A program made the translations under genes and the position numbers. This document shows positions 33,961 through 43,666 of a DNA stretch of 64,000 bases, one piece after another. The notes beneath the pieces are model-generated. The model was not told the DNA's origin. It ran no database searches and saw only the letters and a program-made list of their open reading frames with translations. Every line of letters begins with the position of its first letter. Within the stretch, counting starts at the first letter, position 1. This stretch comes from Hellea sp. (GTDB taxonomy: Bacteria > Pseudomonadota > Alphaproteobacteria > Caulobacterales > Maricaulaceae). Where the stretch lies: contig JABDKG010000094.1 of assembly GCA_013002305.1 (NCBI GenBank), positions 1-64,000 on the forward strand. Direction: 5' to 3'.

Positions 33961-35427
33961 ATGCAAGAAGAACCCTTTTCACCGGTTGATCTCGTTAACA
34001 TGACAAAGTGCGCTTCACCGCAAGATGCGGTTGAAAAGCTTAAAGCTATATATGCTGGACAGCTCGAGCAAATTCGCCAGAGATTTGAAGTTTACGCTAC
34101 GGGCGAGTCGATGGACGACGCGGTTGATAATGGCGTCTATCCAATGCTCGCTGTGTCTGTTCCGCGGCGGCAAGTCCGCCAAACCTCGATGCTCTCAATG
34201 GGCCGGATCGCGGGGGAAACGCTACATGCTATCACCGTTACCCGGCCAGATTTATTCTCGGATTACCTGCTCGAGCAGCTCGCCTATGTCGAGCAGCGCT
34301 TTGATGTGTCGATCTTTGTTGGTATCTCCGATGTGCCTATACCGCTGACCTTTGCGCTCGAGCAAGCAACGGCGCGGCTTACGGGCAATCAAAAAGAAGG
34401 GCTGCAATATTTCTTCCATTTGCCGAACCTGGCGGCGACCAATGATGATATTGTCGATGGGCGCAAGATTTTACAGCGTAGCGGACCGCTTCCGCTTTCG
34501 CTTTTTACCGCCGAGCGGGTAGACTATTCTCTTCACCGGATCCAGCACTATACGGCGACCGATCCGGAGCATTTTCAGCCCTTTATTCTGTTCACCAATT
34601 ATCAGCGCTATGTCTCGGAATTTATTGAAACAGGGCTTGAACAAGTCAAAGCCGGTAACGCCGAAATGTTGGTCGAGCCCGGAGGCCGGATCACCTATGC
34701 CGATGGCTGCCCAAGCTGCGATGAAATTGCCAAAATGCCGCAAATGCCGGCCTATCATCTGGTCCGGAATAACGGGCAGGGGGTGACGCTCGTCAATATT
34801 GGCGTTGGGCCGAGTAACGCTAAAAACATCACCGACCATTTGGCCGTGCTGCGGCCTCATGCCTGGCTGATGATCGGCCATTGCGGAGCCCTCAGGCGTT
34901 CCCAGAGCCTTGGCGATTACGTGCTCGCGCACGCCTATCTGCGCGATGACAATGTACTCGATCATGTGCTGCCGCCTTCAATCCCGCTGCCAAATATTGC
35001 CGAGGTTCAGCTCGCGCTGACGCAATCAGTTTTGGATGAAACCGGCCTTAATCGCCGGGAGCTGAAAAAACACTTACGCACCGGGACTGTGGTTACGACA
35101 GATGACCGGAATTGGGAACTCGAGTTTGAAAATATCGCAACCCGGCTCAATCAGGCTCGGGCGATTGCGATTGATATGGAAAGCGCAACCATCGCGGCCA
35201 ATGGCTATCGTTACCGCGTGCCCTACGGCACACTCCTCTGCGCGTCAGACCGGCCGCTTCACGGCGAAATAAAATTGCCGGGCATGGCGGACGCTTTCTA
35301 TCAAGAGCGGGTTGGGCAGCATTTGAAAATTGGACTGCGAACCGTGAACTATCTAGCTGAAGAGGTAAAAAACGGCACGCTCCATTCCCGCAAGCTGCGC
35401 AGTTTTGATGAGCCTTTATTCCGATAG
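33961..35427 (+). CDS. amn: AMP nucleosidase
   Basis: Amn splits AMP to adenine and ribose 5-phosphate and is a purine salvage and energy-balance enzyme in the cytoplasm. The 488-aa product has the N-terminal AMN domain and a C-terminal nucleoside phosphorylase fold with VTLVNIGVGPSNAKNITDHLAVLRPHAWLMIGHCG and the substrate-binding AIDMESATIAANG. Length is normal (about 480 aa). It lies inside the accessory block between parB and holA and is followed by a DUF885 gene 16 bases on. Confidence 0.92.
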   Translation: MQEEPFSPVDLVNMTKCASPQDAVEKLKAIYAGQLEQIRQRFEVYATGESMDDAVDNGVYPMLAVSVPRRQVRQTSMLSMGRIAGETLHAITVTRPDLFSDYLLEQLAYVEQRFDVSIFVGISDVPIPLTFALEQATARLTGNQKEGLQYFFHLPNLAATNDDIVDGRKILQRSGPLPLSLFTAERVDYSLHRIQHYTATDPEHFQPFILFTNYQRYVSEFIETGLEQVKAGNAEMLVEPGGRITYADGCPSCDEIAKMPQMPAYHLVRNNGQGVTLVNIGVGPSNAKNITDHLAVLRPHAWLMIGHCGALRRSQSLGDYVLAHAYLRDDNVLDHVLPPSIPLPNIAEVQLALTQSVLDETGLNRRELKKHLRTGTVVTTDDRNWELEFENIATRLNQARAIAIDMESATIAANGYRYRVPYGTLLCASDRPLHGEIKLPGMADAFYQERVGQHLKIGLRTVNYLAEEVKNGTLHSRKLRSFDEPLFR

Positions 35428-35443
35428 GTTTTGAGAGGTAGAA

Positions 35444-36826
35444 TTGACGGTATTGAAATCCGTAATTTTGACAGTTGGCATTGGCGCGGCCGCGCTGGCG
35501 GCTTTTATCTGTTTTACGAAAGAGCAAAACTTAACGGTCTCCGTGTCGGCTTTATCCAATCAAATTAGAGGTCAGACCAGCGCGCGAGCTTTTGCTGAGT
35601 TCGAAGCCAACCATTCGGGCGGCGAGTCCAGGCCTGCAAGTGTGGTCACAACTAGATTAAAAACCAAATTTTCGTTATTAGGCGACAATCCACGCACCAT
35701 CTCCGAAATTGTCGATGAAGGCCGCGAAGGATTAGCCTTATTGGACTATATTGATCCGGCCCGCCTTTCATCCTGTGATCGAATTTTATACTATAAATAT
35801 CGCGCCTTTACCGAGCGTCAACTTGCCATATTTGAATCCATGGACACGGACCAAAATGCGGCAAGTATTTACGCCCAAAACCTTGGCAATATGGAAGCCG
35901 TCGCCTCAATATATCGTGGCCAGACAATCGACTATGAAGGCCTAGAGCAATTTGCGCTCGACGAGCTTAACCGAATCGATGAGGCTTACGCTGAGCTTCG
36001 GAAGCAAACGGGCATTGCCGACCTTGACGATCTTGCTCAGAATCCAAAATTTTTTACCGCAGATAAAGAGCAGGCCCGCACCTCATTTGACAAGGCTTTT
36101 GATCGCGCGCAACAATCCGCATCTTCGTATTTTTACACCTATGAGGTAGACCGCATTGGTCCGATAGTGGATGAACGGTGCCATAGATTTAAAGCCGCTG
36201 CGAGCTACGGACTGGAGCATGTTCGGCTATATATGTGCGGCGAAAAATACAATATGAAACGAAACCTGTTTTTAGCAGCACATGAATATTATCCAGGGCA
36301 TCATTTACAATATTCACAGCTTGGAAAATTTGAATTTTGTCCCGGCCGGCATCAGACGTCTATGTCATATTCGGAAGGCTGGGCGAGTTATGCTGAATAT
36401 TTACTGGCCGATAAATTTTCTCAAGACCCGGACCAACGGCTGGGGTGGCTTGACTATAGACGCGTTCGCGCACTCCGCATATTGATAGATACTCCTCTAA
36501 AACGTGACGACGCGGATAAAGACCAGCTTCGGGAAATTTGGCGGGCTCACATGCCGGTGAGACTATATGGGGCTTTCGAAAACGAGTATTTCAGAATTAC
36601 GAATTCCCGCAATTTCCAGCACCTTCGCTATCTGATGGGCGCTCACGCGATCATGGATGTAAAAAATCGGCTCGAGCGCGAAATGGGCGAAAAATTTGAC
36701 GAAAAGCATTTTCATCATATCATGCTAAACGGGCCCATAAGGATTAATCCCTATCTCTATGAACAGCTCGTTGCGGCATTGGAAGTCGAGGCGCCCGAAT
36801 TACAAGCGCTCAGAAGCGCGAATTAA
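35444..36826 (+). CDS. DUF885 metallopeptidase-like protein (first copy)
   Basis: The 460-aa product has a membrane-spanning or signal segment at residues 4-22, then a long helical domain with the zinc-binding motif H280-E-Y-Y-P-G-H-H and the downstream YSEGWASYAEYL, the two hallmarks of DUF885 proteins. These are thought to be M1-like or M2-like zinc peptidases; the substrate is unknown. The start is a TTG at 35444 preceded by GAGAGG. A second member of the family is encoded at 43667. It may be co-transcribed with amn. Confidence 0.82.
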   Translation: MTVLKSVILTVGIGAAALAAFICFTKEQNLTVSVSALSNQIRGQTSARAFAEFEANHSGGESRPASVVTTRLKTKFSLLGDNPRTISEIVDEGREGLALLDYIDPARLSSCDRILYYKYRAFTERQLAIFESMDTDQNAASIYAQNLGNMEAVASIYRGQTIDYEGLEQFALDELNRIDEAYAELRKQTGIADLDDLAQNPKFFTADKEQARTSFDKAFDRAQQSASSYFYTYEVDRIGPIVDERCHRFKAAASYGLEHVRLYMCGEKYNMKRNLFLAAHEYYPGHHLQYSQLGKFEFCPGRHQTSMSYSEGWASYAEYLLADKFSQDPDQRLGWLDYRRVRALRILIDTPLKRDDADKDQLREIWRAHMPVRLYGAFENEYFRITNSRNFQHLRYLMGAHAIMDVKNRLEREMGEKFDEKHFHHIMLNGPIRINPYLYEQLVAALEVEAPELQALRSAN

Positions 36827-36844
36827 ACCCAATAGGAGACAGCA

Positions 36845-37384
36845 ATGGCATCACCGGAAGAACAGCTCGCCACCATGATCAATAATCTACCGGAAAAGAC
36901 CGGCAAAGACTTGGCCGCCTGGATTAAAATCATCAAAGCCTCCGGCCTTGAGAAACATGGCCAGATTGTCAAAATGCTCAAAACCGATCATGGCGTCACC
37001 CACGGTTTTGCCAATCTGATCTCGGCCAAAGCGCGCGAGACCGGCGAAGAGATCAACCTGACTACGGCGCAATATAAGGGCAAAGAACATTTACGGCCTA
37101 TCCATGATGCGATCATAAAATTCGCCCGGTCCCTTGGAAGCGATGTCGAAATTTCGCCCAAGAAATCCAGCGTCTCGCTCCGCCGCAAGAAACAATTTAC
37201 GCTCATTTCGCCGGCAACCAAATCCCGTATCGACCTTGGTCTTGCGCTCAAAGGCGAAGCGTCGGCTGGCCGGCTCGAGACCTACAATGCCATGTGCAGC
37301 CACCGGGTCCGCCTGGAATCAGAAGCGGATTTTGACGATGAAGTCAAAGCCTGGATCCGCGAAGCTTACAGCCGGGCGGGGTAG
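36845..37384 (+). CDS. DUF4287/DUF5655 domain protein
   Basis: The 179-aa product has an N-terminal DUF4287-like half with helices (LPEKTGKDLAAWIKIIKASGLEKHGQIVKMLKTDHGVTHGFANLIS) and a C-terminal DUF5655-like half with ISPKKSSVSLRRKKQFTLISPATKSRIDLGL. The family is widespread in bacteria and of unknown function; some members bind DNA or modified bases in related folds. It has AATAGGAGA before the ATG and follows the DUF885 gene closely. Confidence 0.78.
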   Translation: MASPEEQLATMINNLPEKTGKDLAAWIKIIKASGLEKHGQIVKMLKTDHGVTHGFANLISAKARETGEEINLTTAQYKGKEHLRPIHDAIIKFARSLGSDVEISPKKSSVSLRRKKQFTLISPATKSRIDLGLALKGEASAGRLETYNAMCSHRVRLESEADFDDEVKAWIREAYSRAG

Positions 37385-37515
37385 CGGATTTAGACATCCC
37401 GCAATGAGTGTTCGTTATAAAATCGCGGCTTTAGTGTTTGCGTTAAACCCTATTTTTTTGACCCTCATCGGGGTCTGGCCATAAGCGGTCATCGCAAACC
37501 CTAGAGATCGAAGAA

Positions 37516-37559
37516 AAGCCGCCCCTTTAAAACCGAAGGGGAGTGGTAAGAGGCGGCTT
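37516..37559. terminator. Nested hairpin terminator between converging genes
   Basis: AAGCCGCC (37516-37523) pairs with GGCGGCTT (37552-37559). An inner hairpin CCCCTT...GAAGGGG lies within it. It sits between the converging DUF4287/DUF5655 and beta-helix genes and probably ends transcription from both sides. Confidence 0.6.
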
Positions 37560-37564
37560 AAAGC

Positions 37565-38911
37565 TTAGTAGGTTTCCGGCGCGGGTGTTTTGACTCCGGC
37601 CAAGTCGCCATAAAATCTGGCCGTTGAAAGCGCGTCATCCAGTGACAGGCGCGGCAGCCAAACCGGGCTGTCGACATTAAGGTCGGTTCCGATTAAATTG
37701 AGGCCAAACATTGAGCGCACATCATTATTCCAGCCCGCGACGACCTGCACTTCCGCTTCGGCGGCGTTTCGGTCGATCACATTGCGCGAGACATAGAGCT
37801 TGCTCCAATCTTCGGAAATGTCGAAGCTTGGCGCCGTGCCGAGATTATTGCTACCATCATCAATCAGATCTGACTCATCATCAATATCCTCAAGAGCGAT
37901 ATCGAGATCAAATTCGACATAGTCGGAATTGGCATTGGCGGCGATAATATTGCCGGTCAGGATCAGCCCTTTGGTGCGCTTCGTATTATCAACGCCGTAA
38001 TTATCATTATAGGCAAAGACATTATTGTTCGCGCTCACTTTTGTACTGGATTCGAGCATGATGCCGCTGCCGCCAAACGTGCCAAAGGCCGTGTGTTTCT
38101 GATTAAACAGGCTGACATTATTATTGACTTTATAGGACGGGACTTCATCGCCGGTGAAGCTGGTACCGATGCGAAAACCGGATCCGGTATTATTGACCGC
38201 AACATTGTTTTCGACGGTCACCTCCGCGCCTTTGCCGCCAAACAGGCTGAAAACGCCTTCGGTCGGGGCAAAATTTGTCGCGACATTATTTCGAACCCTA
38301 ACGGTGGCATTGACACCGGTTGAAATTGAGAGAGCTCCGCTTTCGGGCGTTGGCGTTTCGGTCGGTGTGCCCTTTCGGATAATCAGCGCCTGTTCTGCTG
38401 TCTTATAATAATTGCGCGGCCCATTATCGAAAATAAGCCCGTCAACAATGATCGTATGTGCGGTCGGCTCGCCTCTGGCTTCCATCAAACGGGTTGCCGT
38501 TTTGGTGCTGTCGATTGAGAGCCGGGTCTGGGTCTCGAAATTTTTACTATTATGCTCACCGGTGAAAATCGTTTTGTGGGCGCCCCAAGGGTCGCGCGAT
38601 TTAAAATCCGGGCTAAATCCGCCAATGACGCTGACCGCCATTTCAATATCGTCAACCCCGCGGCCGCTGCGGCCCGTATAGGTGCCTTCGGCTATACACA
38701 CGACATCACCCTGTTCGAGCCGTGAGATAATATTGCCCAGATCTTTGGCGGGCTGTTCTGCGCTTGCAATTTTTCCCGAACCGCTGGCGGCGTGAACAAA
38801 TTTTGTACACATGTCGCGATAATTATCGGCAGCGAGTGCTGTGCCCGAAGTTGAAAATGCGACCGTGCACGCGCCCAGAAAAATAGATAATTTGATGGTG
38901 TGGTGTGTCAT
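37565..38911 (-). CDS. Secreted right-handed beta-helix protein
   Basis: The 448-aa product has a signal peptide ending in TALAADNY. It then has repeated strands typical of parallel beta-helix (pectate-lyase-like) proteins: TIIVDGLIFDNGPR, VRVRNNVATNF, VTVENNVAVNN, YKVNNNVSLFN and VSANNNVFAYNDN. Such proteins bind or cleave polysaccharides or form surface structures; no catalytic residues were identified. An acidic stretch (LEDIDDESDLIDDGS) could bind calcium. It is last in the leftward unit upstream of the terminator, and the smaller adhesin gene lies directly upstream. Confidence 0.82.
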   Translation of the reverse strand: MTHHTIKLSIFLGACTVAFSTSGTALAADNYRDMCTKFVHAASGSGKIASAEQPAKDLGNIISRLEQGDVVCIAEGTYTGRSGRGVDDIEMAVSVIGGFSPDFKSRDPWGAHKTIFTGEHNSKNFETQTRLSIDSTKTATRLMEARGEPTAHTIIVDGLIFDNGPRNYYKTAEQALIIRKGTPTETPTPESGALSISTGVNATVRVRNNVATNFAPTEGVFSLFGGKGAEVTVENNVAVNNTGSGFRIGTSFTGDEVPSYKVNNNVSLFNQKHTAFGTFGGSGIMLESSTKVSANNNVFAYNDNYGVDNTKRTKGLILTGNIIAANANSDYVEFDLDIALEDIDDESDLIDDGSNNLGTAPSFDISEDWSKLYVSRNVIDRNAAEAEVQVVAGWNNDVRSMFGLNLIGTDLNVDSPVWLPRLSLDDALSTARFYGDLAGVKTPAPETY

Positions 38912-39136
38912 TGATGTGCCCCGTTATATCACGCCGTAAATGGCGAGAGTTGACCATACCCGAAAATCAAGAAATTTTCAAGATAGGCAACGGGCCGTTA
39001 GAGATGGGCCCGCTTCCATTACTGCGCCCCGGTTGGTTAAAAAACCTGACCCCACGTAAAATCGGAGGGGAAGGCCTGGCTCGAGAGCCGCGCCCAAAAT
39101 CACCAAGTCGCGCCTCCGTTGCTGTGCCGGAAAGGT

Positions 39137-42100
39137 CTAGAAATTCTCGTAACGGAACTGGACTTTACCGGTCGCTTCGTCGCCGGCCATGCCGGCTGAC
39201 GCGCCGAATGACCAGGCGTCATTGCCTCGTATGGCAAGAGTTGCGCCGAACCCGACTTCATCGCCGAAAACGGCAGCTCCGCCACTGGCCGACCAATTAG
39301 CCCCCGGCGACAAATACATGTCGGGCAGGGCGGCAACCGCTGCCAAGCCCTCTTCCAGGTCGGAAATAGCAAAGCTATTGGCTTCGATGGCTTGTGTATT
39401 GGCGCTGATACCCACAAAGGCCTGATCAATTTTAATTGTGTTTCGGGCGATGTCCTGACGATTGACGTCAATCGCGGCAGTGTTAGCGGAAAGCTGCGAG
39501 ACGCTTTCTTGCGAGAGCGCCAAGCCGCTATTATTGCTATTTCCGACAATGGGCGTCGAAGCTTGCCCGTTATTAGAGGACAGGTTGGATCCAATCACAT
39601 TTTCTGTAATTTCGGATGAGCCGTTATCAACAGGATCTGTCATTCTATTCTGTTGGGTGGCTGACCGAATACTCTCAACACTTTCCGGCGCATTGATGGC
39701 CGGGACATCACCTACGGGCACGGGGTCACCGCTTGCGATGGGCGCGGCAGAGGCGCCGCTATCGCCACTATCAGCTGGCGGTACCGGATCATCGCTGATG
39801 GCCAGGTTCCCGTTCAGATCGGAGGTAACGTAATAGATCGTGCCGCTCTGACGGGATTTGCTCAGCGCCGAGCTGATCCCCGGCATCACATAGGTTGCGC
39901 TAGAGATACCAAAAACCATCTGATTGGCCAGAGAGGTCGTCGCGCCAAAGCCAAAGGCAGACGAGCTGTGATGAGCCGCGCTGGAATCGCGCCCAACGGC
40001 GGTTGCGCTAACGTCAGTTGCGCTGGCATTATTACCGAGCGCCAAAGAGCGCAAACCTGCTGCGTTGGCATCAGGCCCCATGGCAAATGCAGATATACCG
40101 GAGGCTGAAGAGTTGTAAGCGATCGCCGCTGCGTTGGTGCCCGTTGCGCTGGCATTGCGACCAAGAGCAACAGCGTTCGCGCCGTCGGCCGCGGCCAATG
40201 ACCCGACAGCAACAGCGTTACCACCATTGGTGCTCGCATTAAATCCGATGGCAGTCGATTTTTGTCCGATCGCGATTGCGCTTGAGCCGAGCGCCACCGA
40301 ATTCGGACCTGACGCGATCGTCTTGGCGCCGAGCGCGGTCGCATTCTCAGCCGAAGCGACGGCACCGGAGCCAAATGCCGATGCATTAAGTCCATCCGCC
40401 TCTGTGCATTCCGCCTGCACATTGATACCGCCATCATTATTCAAGTCGGCGCAACCGCCTACGGCAACCGCACCGGTGCCGCCAAAGGCCTCGCTTCCTG
40501 CACCTATGGATATAGAGTAATCCGTCTCGGCAAATGCAGCAGTTGTAATCATCGACCCGCCCCCAATTGCCACGCTTTGCACGCCGTATGATCCAACGTT
40601 CTCGCCAATCGCGATTGACCTAGAATTTGATGCGTCGGATACTCGCCCGATCGCGATACTCCCTGTACCGGAAGATTCTGCGACAAATCCGACAGATATT
40701 CCAAAAAACCCGGTTGCAGTTGCACCCGCGCCAAGGGCCGTCGCAGATTGCCCGGTTGCTCGGGCGCCTGCTCCTATAGCTGTGGCTCTGATGTCAGTGG
40801 CTAAAGCGCATTCGGTTGCGTAATTTACGCCGCCGCCATAAATATCATTACAACCCCCGATAGCCGTTGATCCTGCACCTGATGCCATTGACCTAGCACC
40901 GACTGCAGTACTGAAAGTCATATTTGCGGTACTGACGGCGCCGATAGACAAGGCGTTGTCGCCGCTAGCCGAAGACCCAGCGCCCATACCCAGTGCGTTG
41001 GTTCCGGACGCCACTGCATTCTTCCCAAATGCAGCGCTGGCGATACCGCTGGCTTCGGACAAGCTGCCCACGGCCGTCGAATCCCCTGCCAGCGCCTGCG
41101 CTCCAAACCCGAGAGCCACATCATTATCGCCTGTCGCCTCCGACCTTGCGCCAATCGCCGTGGAAAAAATTCCAGTTGCTTTTGTACCGGCCCCGATGGC
41201 CGTGCTTTCGAGCCCCCCGGATTCCACGCATTCTGTTGCTGCAGATACCAGTCCGTTTCCATCGAGATCGGCACAACTGCCTAACGCGATCGACAAGTCA
41301 CCGACGGCGTCAGACAGGCTGCCTAAAGAGATTGCCTTTTGCCCGGCCGCATTGGCATTATTGGCGATAGCTAGTGAGTGCTCGCCGCCGGCATTTGATT
41401 CGTGCCCTAAAGCTGTTGAGCCGATACCATCAGCTATAGCCTCATCACCAATAGCCGTTGAAAAATCTCCCGTCGCTTTGGCCGTCCAGCCAATAGCAGT
41501 GGAGACATTGCCGGACGCTTCCGATCTAGCGCCGATTGCAAGACTATGCCGTGCCGTCGCTTTAGCCCCAGCACCTATCGCGGTCGATTGATCTCCGGAT
41601 GCTTCAACACATTCGGTTGCTAAATTTATCGAAGTGTCGAAGTTTAAATCATCACATCCTCCCAGTGCTGTACTCCGCAGTCCGATGGCTTTTGACCGCG
41701 TCCCGATACTAACAGAATGACTTTGAGTGGTTGTTGCGTCGGCGCCAATTGAAATTGAACGCCCAGCCGACGCGCTGGCGCTAGATCCTAGAACAATCGT
41801 ATCCGTTGCGCTGGACACACTATCTGCTCCAATTGCTATCGCCCCGGATCCGGTTGCGGCGGCCCCGTCCGTGCCTCCATCACCGCCATCGCTTCCTATA
41901 GCGATGCTCTCAGTTCCGGTGGCATCTGTTCCGTATCCCAAAGCGGTGGCACGAGAGCCCGTCGCGTCGGCATTCGAGCCAATAGCCGTTGATCGAATAG
42001 CCGCGCCGGTTGTTGAACCCTGACCGCATTCCAGCGCGCTGGTTCCGCTCGTTCCGTTATTACAAGGCGCGGTTGCGTCAGATATCATAATAGGCGCGTT

Positions 42101-42325
42101 CGGACTCTCGCCCTCCGAGGTTGGAAGCTGCGCCTCGACCAGTTGCAGCACCTGTAGTTTTAAGTCTCGGATCTCTTGCTGCATCGCCGCGATATCTATA
42201 GAGTCCTCGGCAATTGCCGTTGAGGACATCGCCGTGCTTAAGACCGCTGTTGACGCCAGCGTGAGCAAGCGATGCCGAAAACGGAAATTTTGACGATTTA
42301 AAACTGCATTAGAATTATTAGGCAT
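39137..42325 (-). CDS. Trimeric autotransporter adhesin (YadA-like), 1062 aa
   Basis: The product has an extended signal sequence ending near STAIAEDS, a short coiled coil (IAAMQQEIRDLKLQVLQLVEAQL), a passenger of many Hep/Hag 14-residue repeats of the AxGxxSxAIG type, a Pro/Asp-rich linker, a stalk (QSVSQLSANTAAIDVNRQD) and a YadA-type anchor barrel ending in phenylalanine. Such proteins form surface lollipop-shaped trimers that mediate attachment and autoagglutination. The passenger contains four insertions of the form C-x-D-L-x-x-D-G...TEC. It is divergent from a winged-helix regulator. The C-terminal ~250 residues nearly duplicate those of the 1675-aa protein. Confidence 0.9.
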   Translation of the reverse strand: MPNNSNAVLNRQNFRFRHRLLTLASTAVLSTAMSSTAIAEDSIDIAAMQQEIRDLKLQVLQLVEAQLPTSEGESPNAPIMISDATAPCNNGTSGTSALECGQGSTTGAAIRSTAIGSNADATGSRATALGYGTDATGTESIAIGSDGGDGGTDGAAATGSGAIAIGADSVSSATDTIVLGSSASASAGRSISIGADATTTQSHSVSIGTRSKAIGLRSTALGGCDDLNFDTSINLATECVEASGDQSTAIGAGAKATARHSLAIGARSEASGNVSTAIGWTAKATGDFSTAIGDEAIADGIGSTALGHESNAGGEHSLAIANNANAAGQKAISLGSLSDAVGDLSIALGSCADLDGNGLVSAATECVESGGLESTAIGAGTKATGIFSTAIGARSEATGDNDVALGFGAQALAGDSTAVGSLSEASGIASAAFGKNAVASGTNALGMGAGSSASGDNALSIGAVSTANMTFSTAVGARSMASGAGSTAIGGCNDIYGGGVNYATECALATDIRATAIGAGARATGQSATALGAGATATGFFGISVGFVAESSGTGSIAIGRVSDASNSRSIAIGENVGSYGVQSVAIGGGSMITTAAFAETDYSISIGAGSEAFGGTGAVAVGGCADLNNDGGINVQAECTEADGLNASAFGSGAVASAENATALGAKTIASGPNSVALGSSAIAIGQKSTAIGFNASTNGGNAVAVGSLAAADGANAVALGRNASATGTNAAAIAYNSSASGISAFAMGPDANAAGLRSLALGNNASATDVSATAVGRDSSAAHHSSSAFGFGATTSLANQMVFGISSATYVMPGISSALSKSRQSGTIYYVTSDLNGNLAISDDPVPPADSGDSGASAAPIASGDPVPVGDVPAINAPESVESIRSATQQNRMTDPVDNGSSEITENVIGSNLSSNNGQASTPIVGNSNNSGLALSQESVSQLSANTAAIDVNRQDIARNTIKIDQAFVGISANTQAIEANSFAISDLEEGLAAVAALPDMYLSPGANWSASGGAAVFGDEVGFGATLAIRGNDAWSFGASAGMAGDEATGKVQFRYENF

Positions 42326-42423
42326 GATATGACCTCCAATTATGTTAGAGGGGCGCCTTGGTCTGATTGCGGATTACCCAATGTAGAAGACCTTCGGCTT
42401 ATACTTGTCCGCCTGGCGCCCCA

Positions 42424-42443
42424 ACTAATTGCGCCTCGTTAGT
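42424..42443. promoter_or_regulatory. Inverted repeat in the adhesin-regulator intergenic region
   Basis: ACTAA and TTAGT face each other across ten bases in the 271-base region between the smaller adhesin and the regulator. It may be an operator; only the symmetry supports this. Confidence 0.3.
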
Positions 42444-42521
42444 AAATGGAGCCGGGTTTGCTCCGATATCAGCGCTATTATTTTTTTCGTTTTGAGTCTT
42501 GAGGAAGCCTATAGGAATAGT

Positions 42522-42538
42522 TTAGGTTTTTCTTAGGT
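42522..42538. promoter_or_regulatory. Direct repeat TTAGGT-N5-TTAGGT, likely regulator binding site
   Basis: Two TTAGGT hexamers are spaced 11 bases apart, start to start. Winged-helix (OmpR/CadC-type) regulators typically bind such head-to-tail repeats with one helical turn between. It lies 59 bases before the regulator start and between it and the divergent adhesin gene. Confidence 0.45.
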
Positions 42539-42596
42539 CTGATAATCCATTTAATATTGATGTGATGACCACGAGGGGGAGTGGGATAACGGCATA

Positions 42597-43580
42597 GTGA
42601 AAATTGGCGCCATAGAAATTGATTTCGATGCCCATGAGATTAGGGGCCCCGCCGGAATCCATTCTATTGAACCCAAAGTCATGCAGGTCCTTTCTGTCCT
42701 CGTTGGAAATGCCAATGAAGTTGTTACCCGCGAGGTCCTGATCGACGAGGTCTGGGGCGTCGGCTATGGCGGAGACGAACGATTATCCCGCGCTGTGTCC
42801 TTGCTTCGAAAATCACTGTCCGACGCCGGCGCTGACCCGAACTGTATTCAAACCATTCCCAAAAGCGGCTATAAATTTATCTCAGAAGGTAATCCATTCA
42901 GCATGTTTAAAACGCCGTCGGTTAATGTTGCGCCATTCCAAGACGCTATCACAACCGACACCGTAGTCCCGGTTGAAAAGAAGAGAAACTGGAGCGGACT
43001 ACTTTCCATTGCAACAGCCATCTTGTTGATCATGGCAGCTATATTCAATTTCACCAGAGCTGACCGAGCCGCCCTTAAACCGGAAACGCCTTTGGTTATG
43101 GTAATGGATTCGGCTCACCCCGCTCGGATTTATGATGATCAGGTCAAAGAAGAGGGCGGTACCAATGCCGATATCTTGAGCGATATACTGGCGGATTTGC
43201 CGATCCGAACCCAAAAAGAGTTAATCTCGCCCAACTGGCATCGCTATGAAGCGGTCACGCAGTTTGATCCTGATCTGATCGTCATACACTATTCGGGCTT
43301 TAAACAAGAAGATTCCAGTGGTGACCGCCCGCAGCTTAGATTGCTGATTGATTATTTTCAGAAAACCGACACGAAATTTCTGGTCTATAGCCGGGCCAGC
43401 AATGACTGGCTGGACGAGAATATGAATATTGTTCTGGAAGAACTTTATACCGATAATCCCGATCTTCAGGATCGTATCGATATTTTTCCATTGCTTGAAT
43501 ATGGCGAACCCCACTGGATGGATCAGGGCCCGGCACAGGGTATAAAGCTGAAGATTAAAGATATATTGGCGCTGCAATAG
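42597..43580 (+). CDS. Membrane-spanning winged-helix regulator (CadC/ToxR type)
   Basis: The 327-aa product has an N-terminal OmpR-type winged helix (residues 1-95; EPKVMQVLSVLVGNANEVVTREVLIDEVWG and ERLSRAVSLLRKSLSDAG), a membrane helix at about 134-152, and a ~170-residue periplasmic domain with no recognised family. This is the design of one-component regulators that sense outside the membrane and bind DNA inside. The start is a GTG at 42597; no ATG fits. It is divergent from the smaller adhesin, so I infer that it controls it and perhaps the DUF885 gene that follows. Confidence 0.85.
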   Translation: MKIGAIEIDFDAHEIRGPAGIHSIEPKVMQVLSVLVGNANEVVTREVLIDEVWGVGYGGDERLSRAVSLLRKSLSDAGADPNCIQTIPKSGYKFISEGNPFSMFKTPSVNVAPFQDAITTDTVVPVEKKRNWSGLLSIATAILLIMAAIFNFTRADRAALKPETPLVMVMDSAHPARIYDDQVKEEGGTNADILSDILADLPIRTQKELISPNWHRYEAVTQFDPDLIVIHYSGFKQEDSSGDRPQLRLLIDYFQKTDTKFLVYSRASNDWLDENMNIVLEELYTDNPDLQDRIDIFPLLEYGEPHWMDQGPAQGIKLKIKDILALQ

Positions 43581-43666
43581 GGCCAGAAAGTTGTCAGGTT
43601 CTGGGCGCTTGACTAATTAGAACTGTTCCAAGATGTTGCTGAATTTGATATAAAGAGAGTTTACCC

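Noticed and set aside
37404-37484. A 26-codon frame with a hydrophobic translation after the DUF4287/DUF5655 gene
   Set aside because: It has no ribosome-binding site and no conservation evidence; it could be chance.
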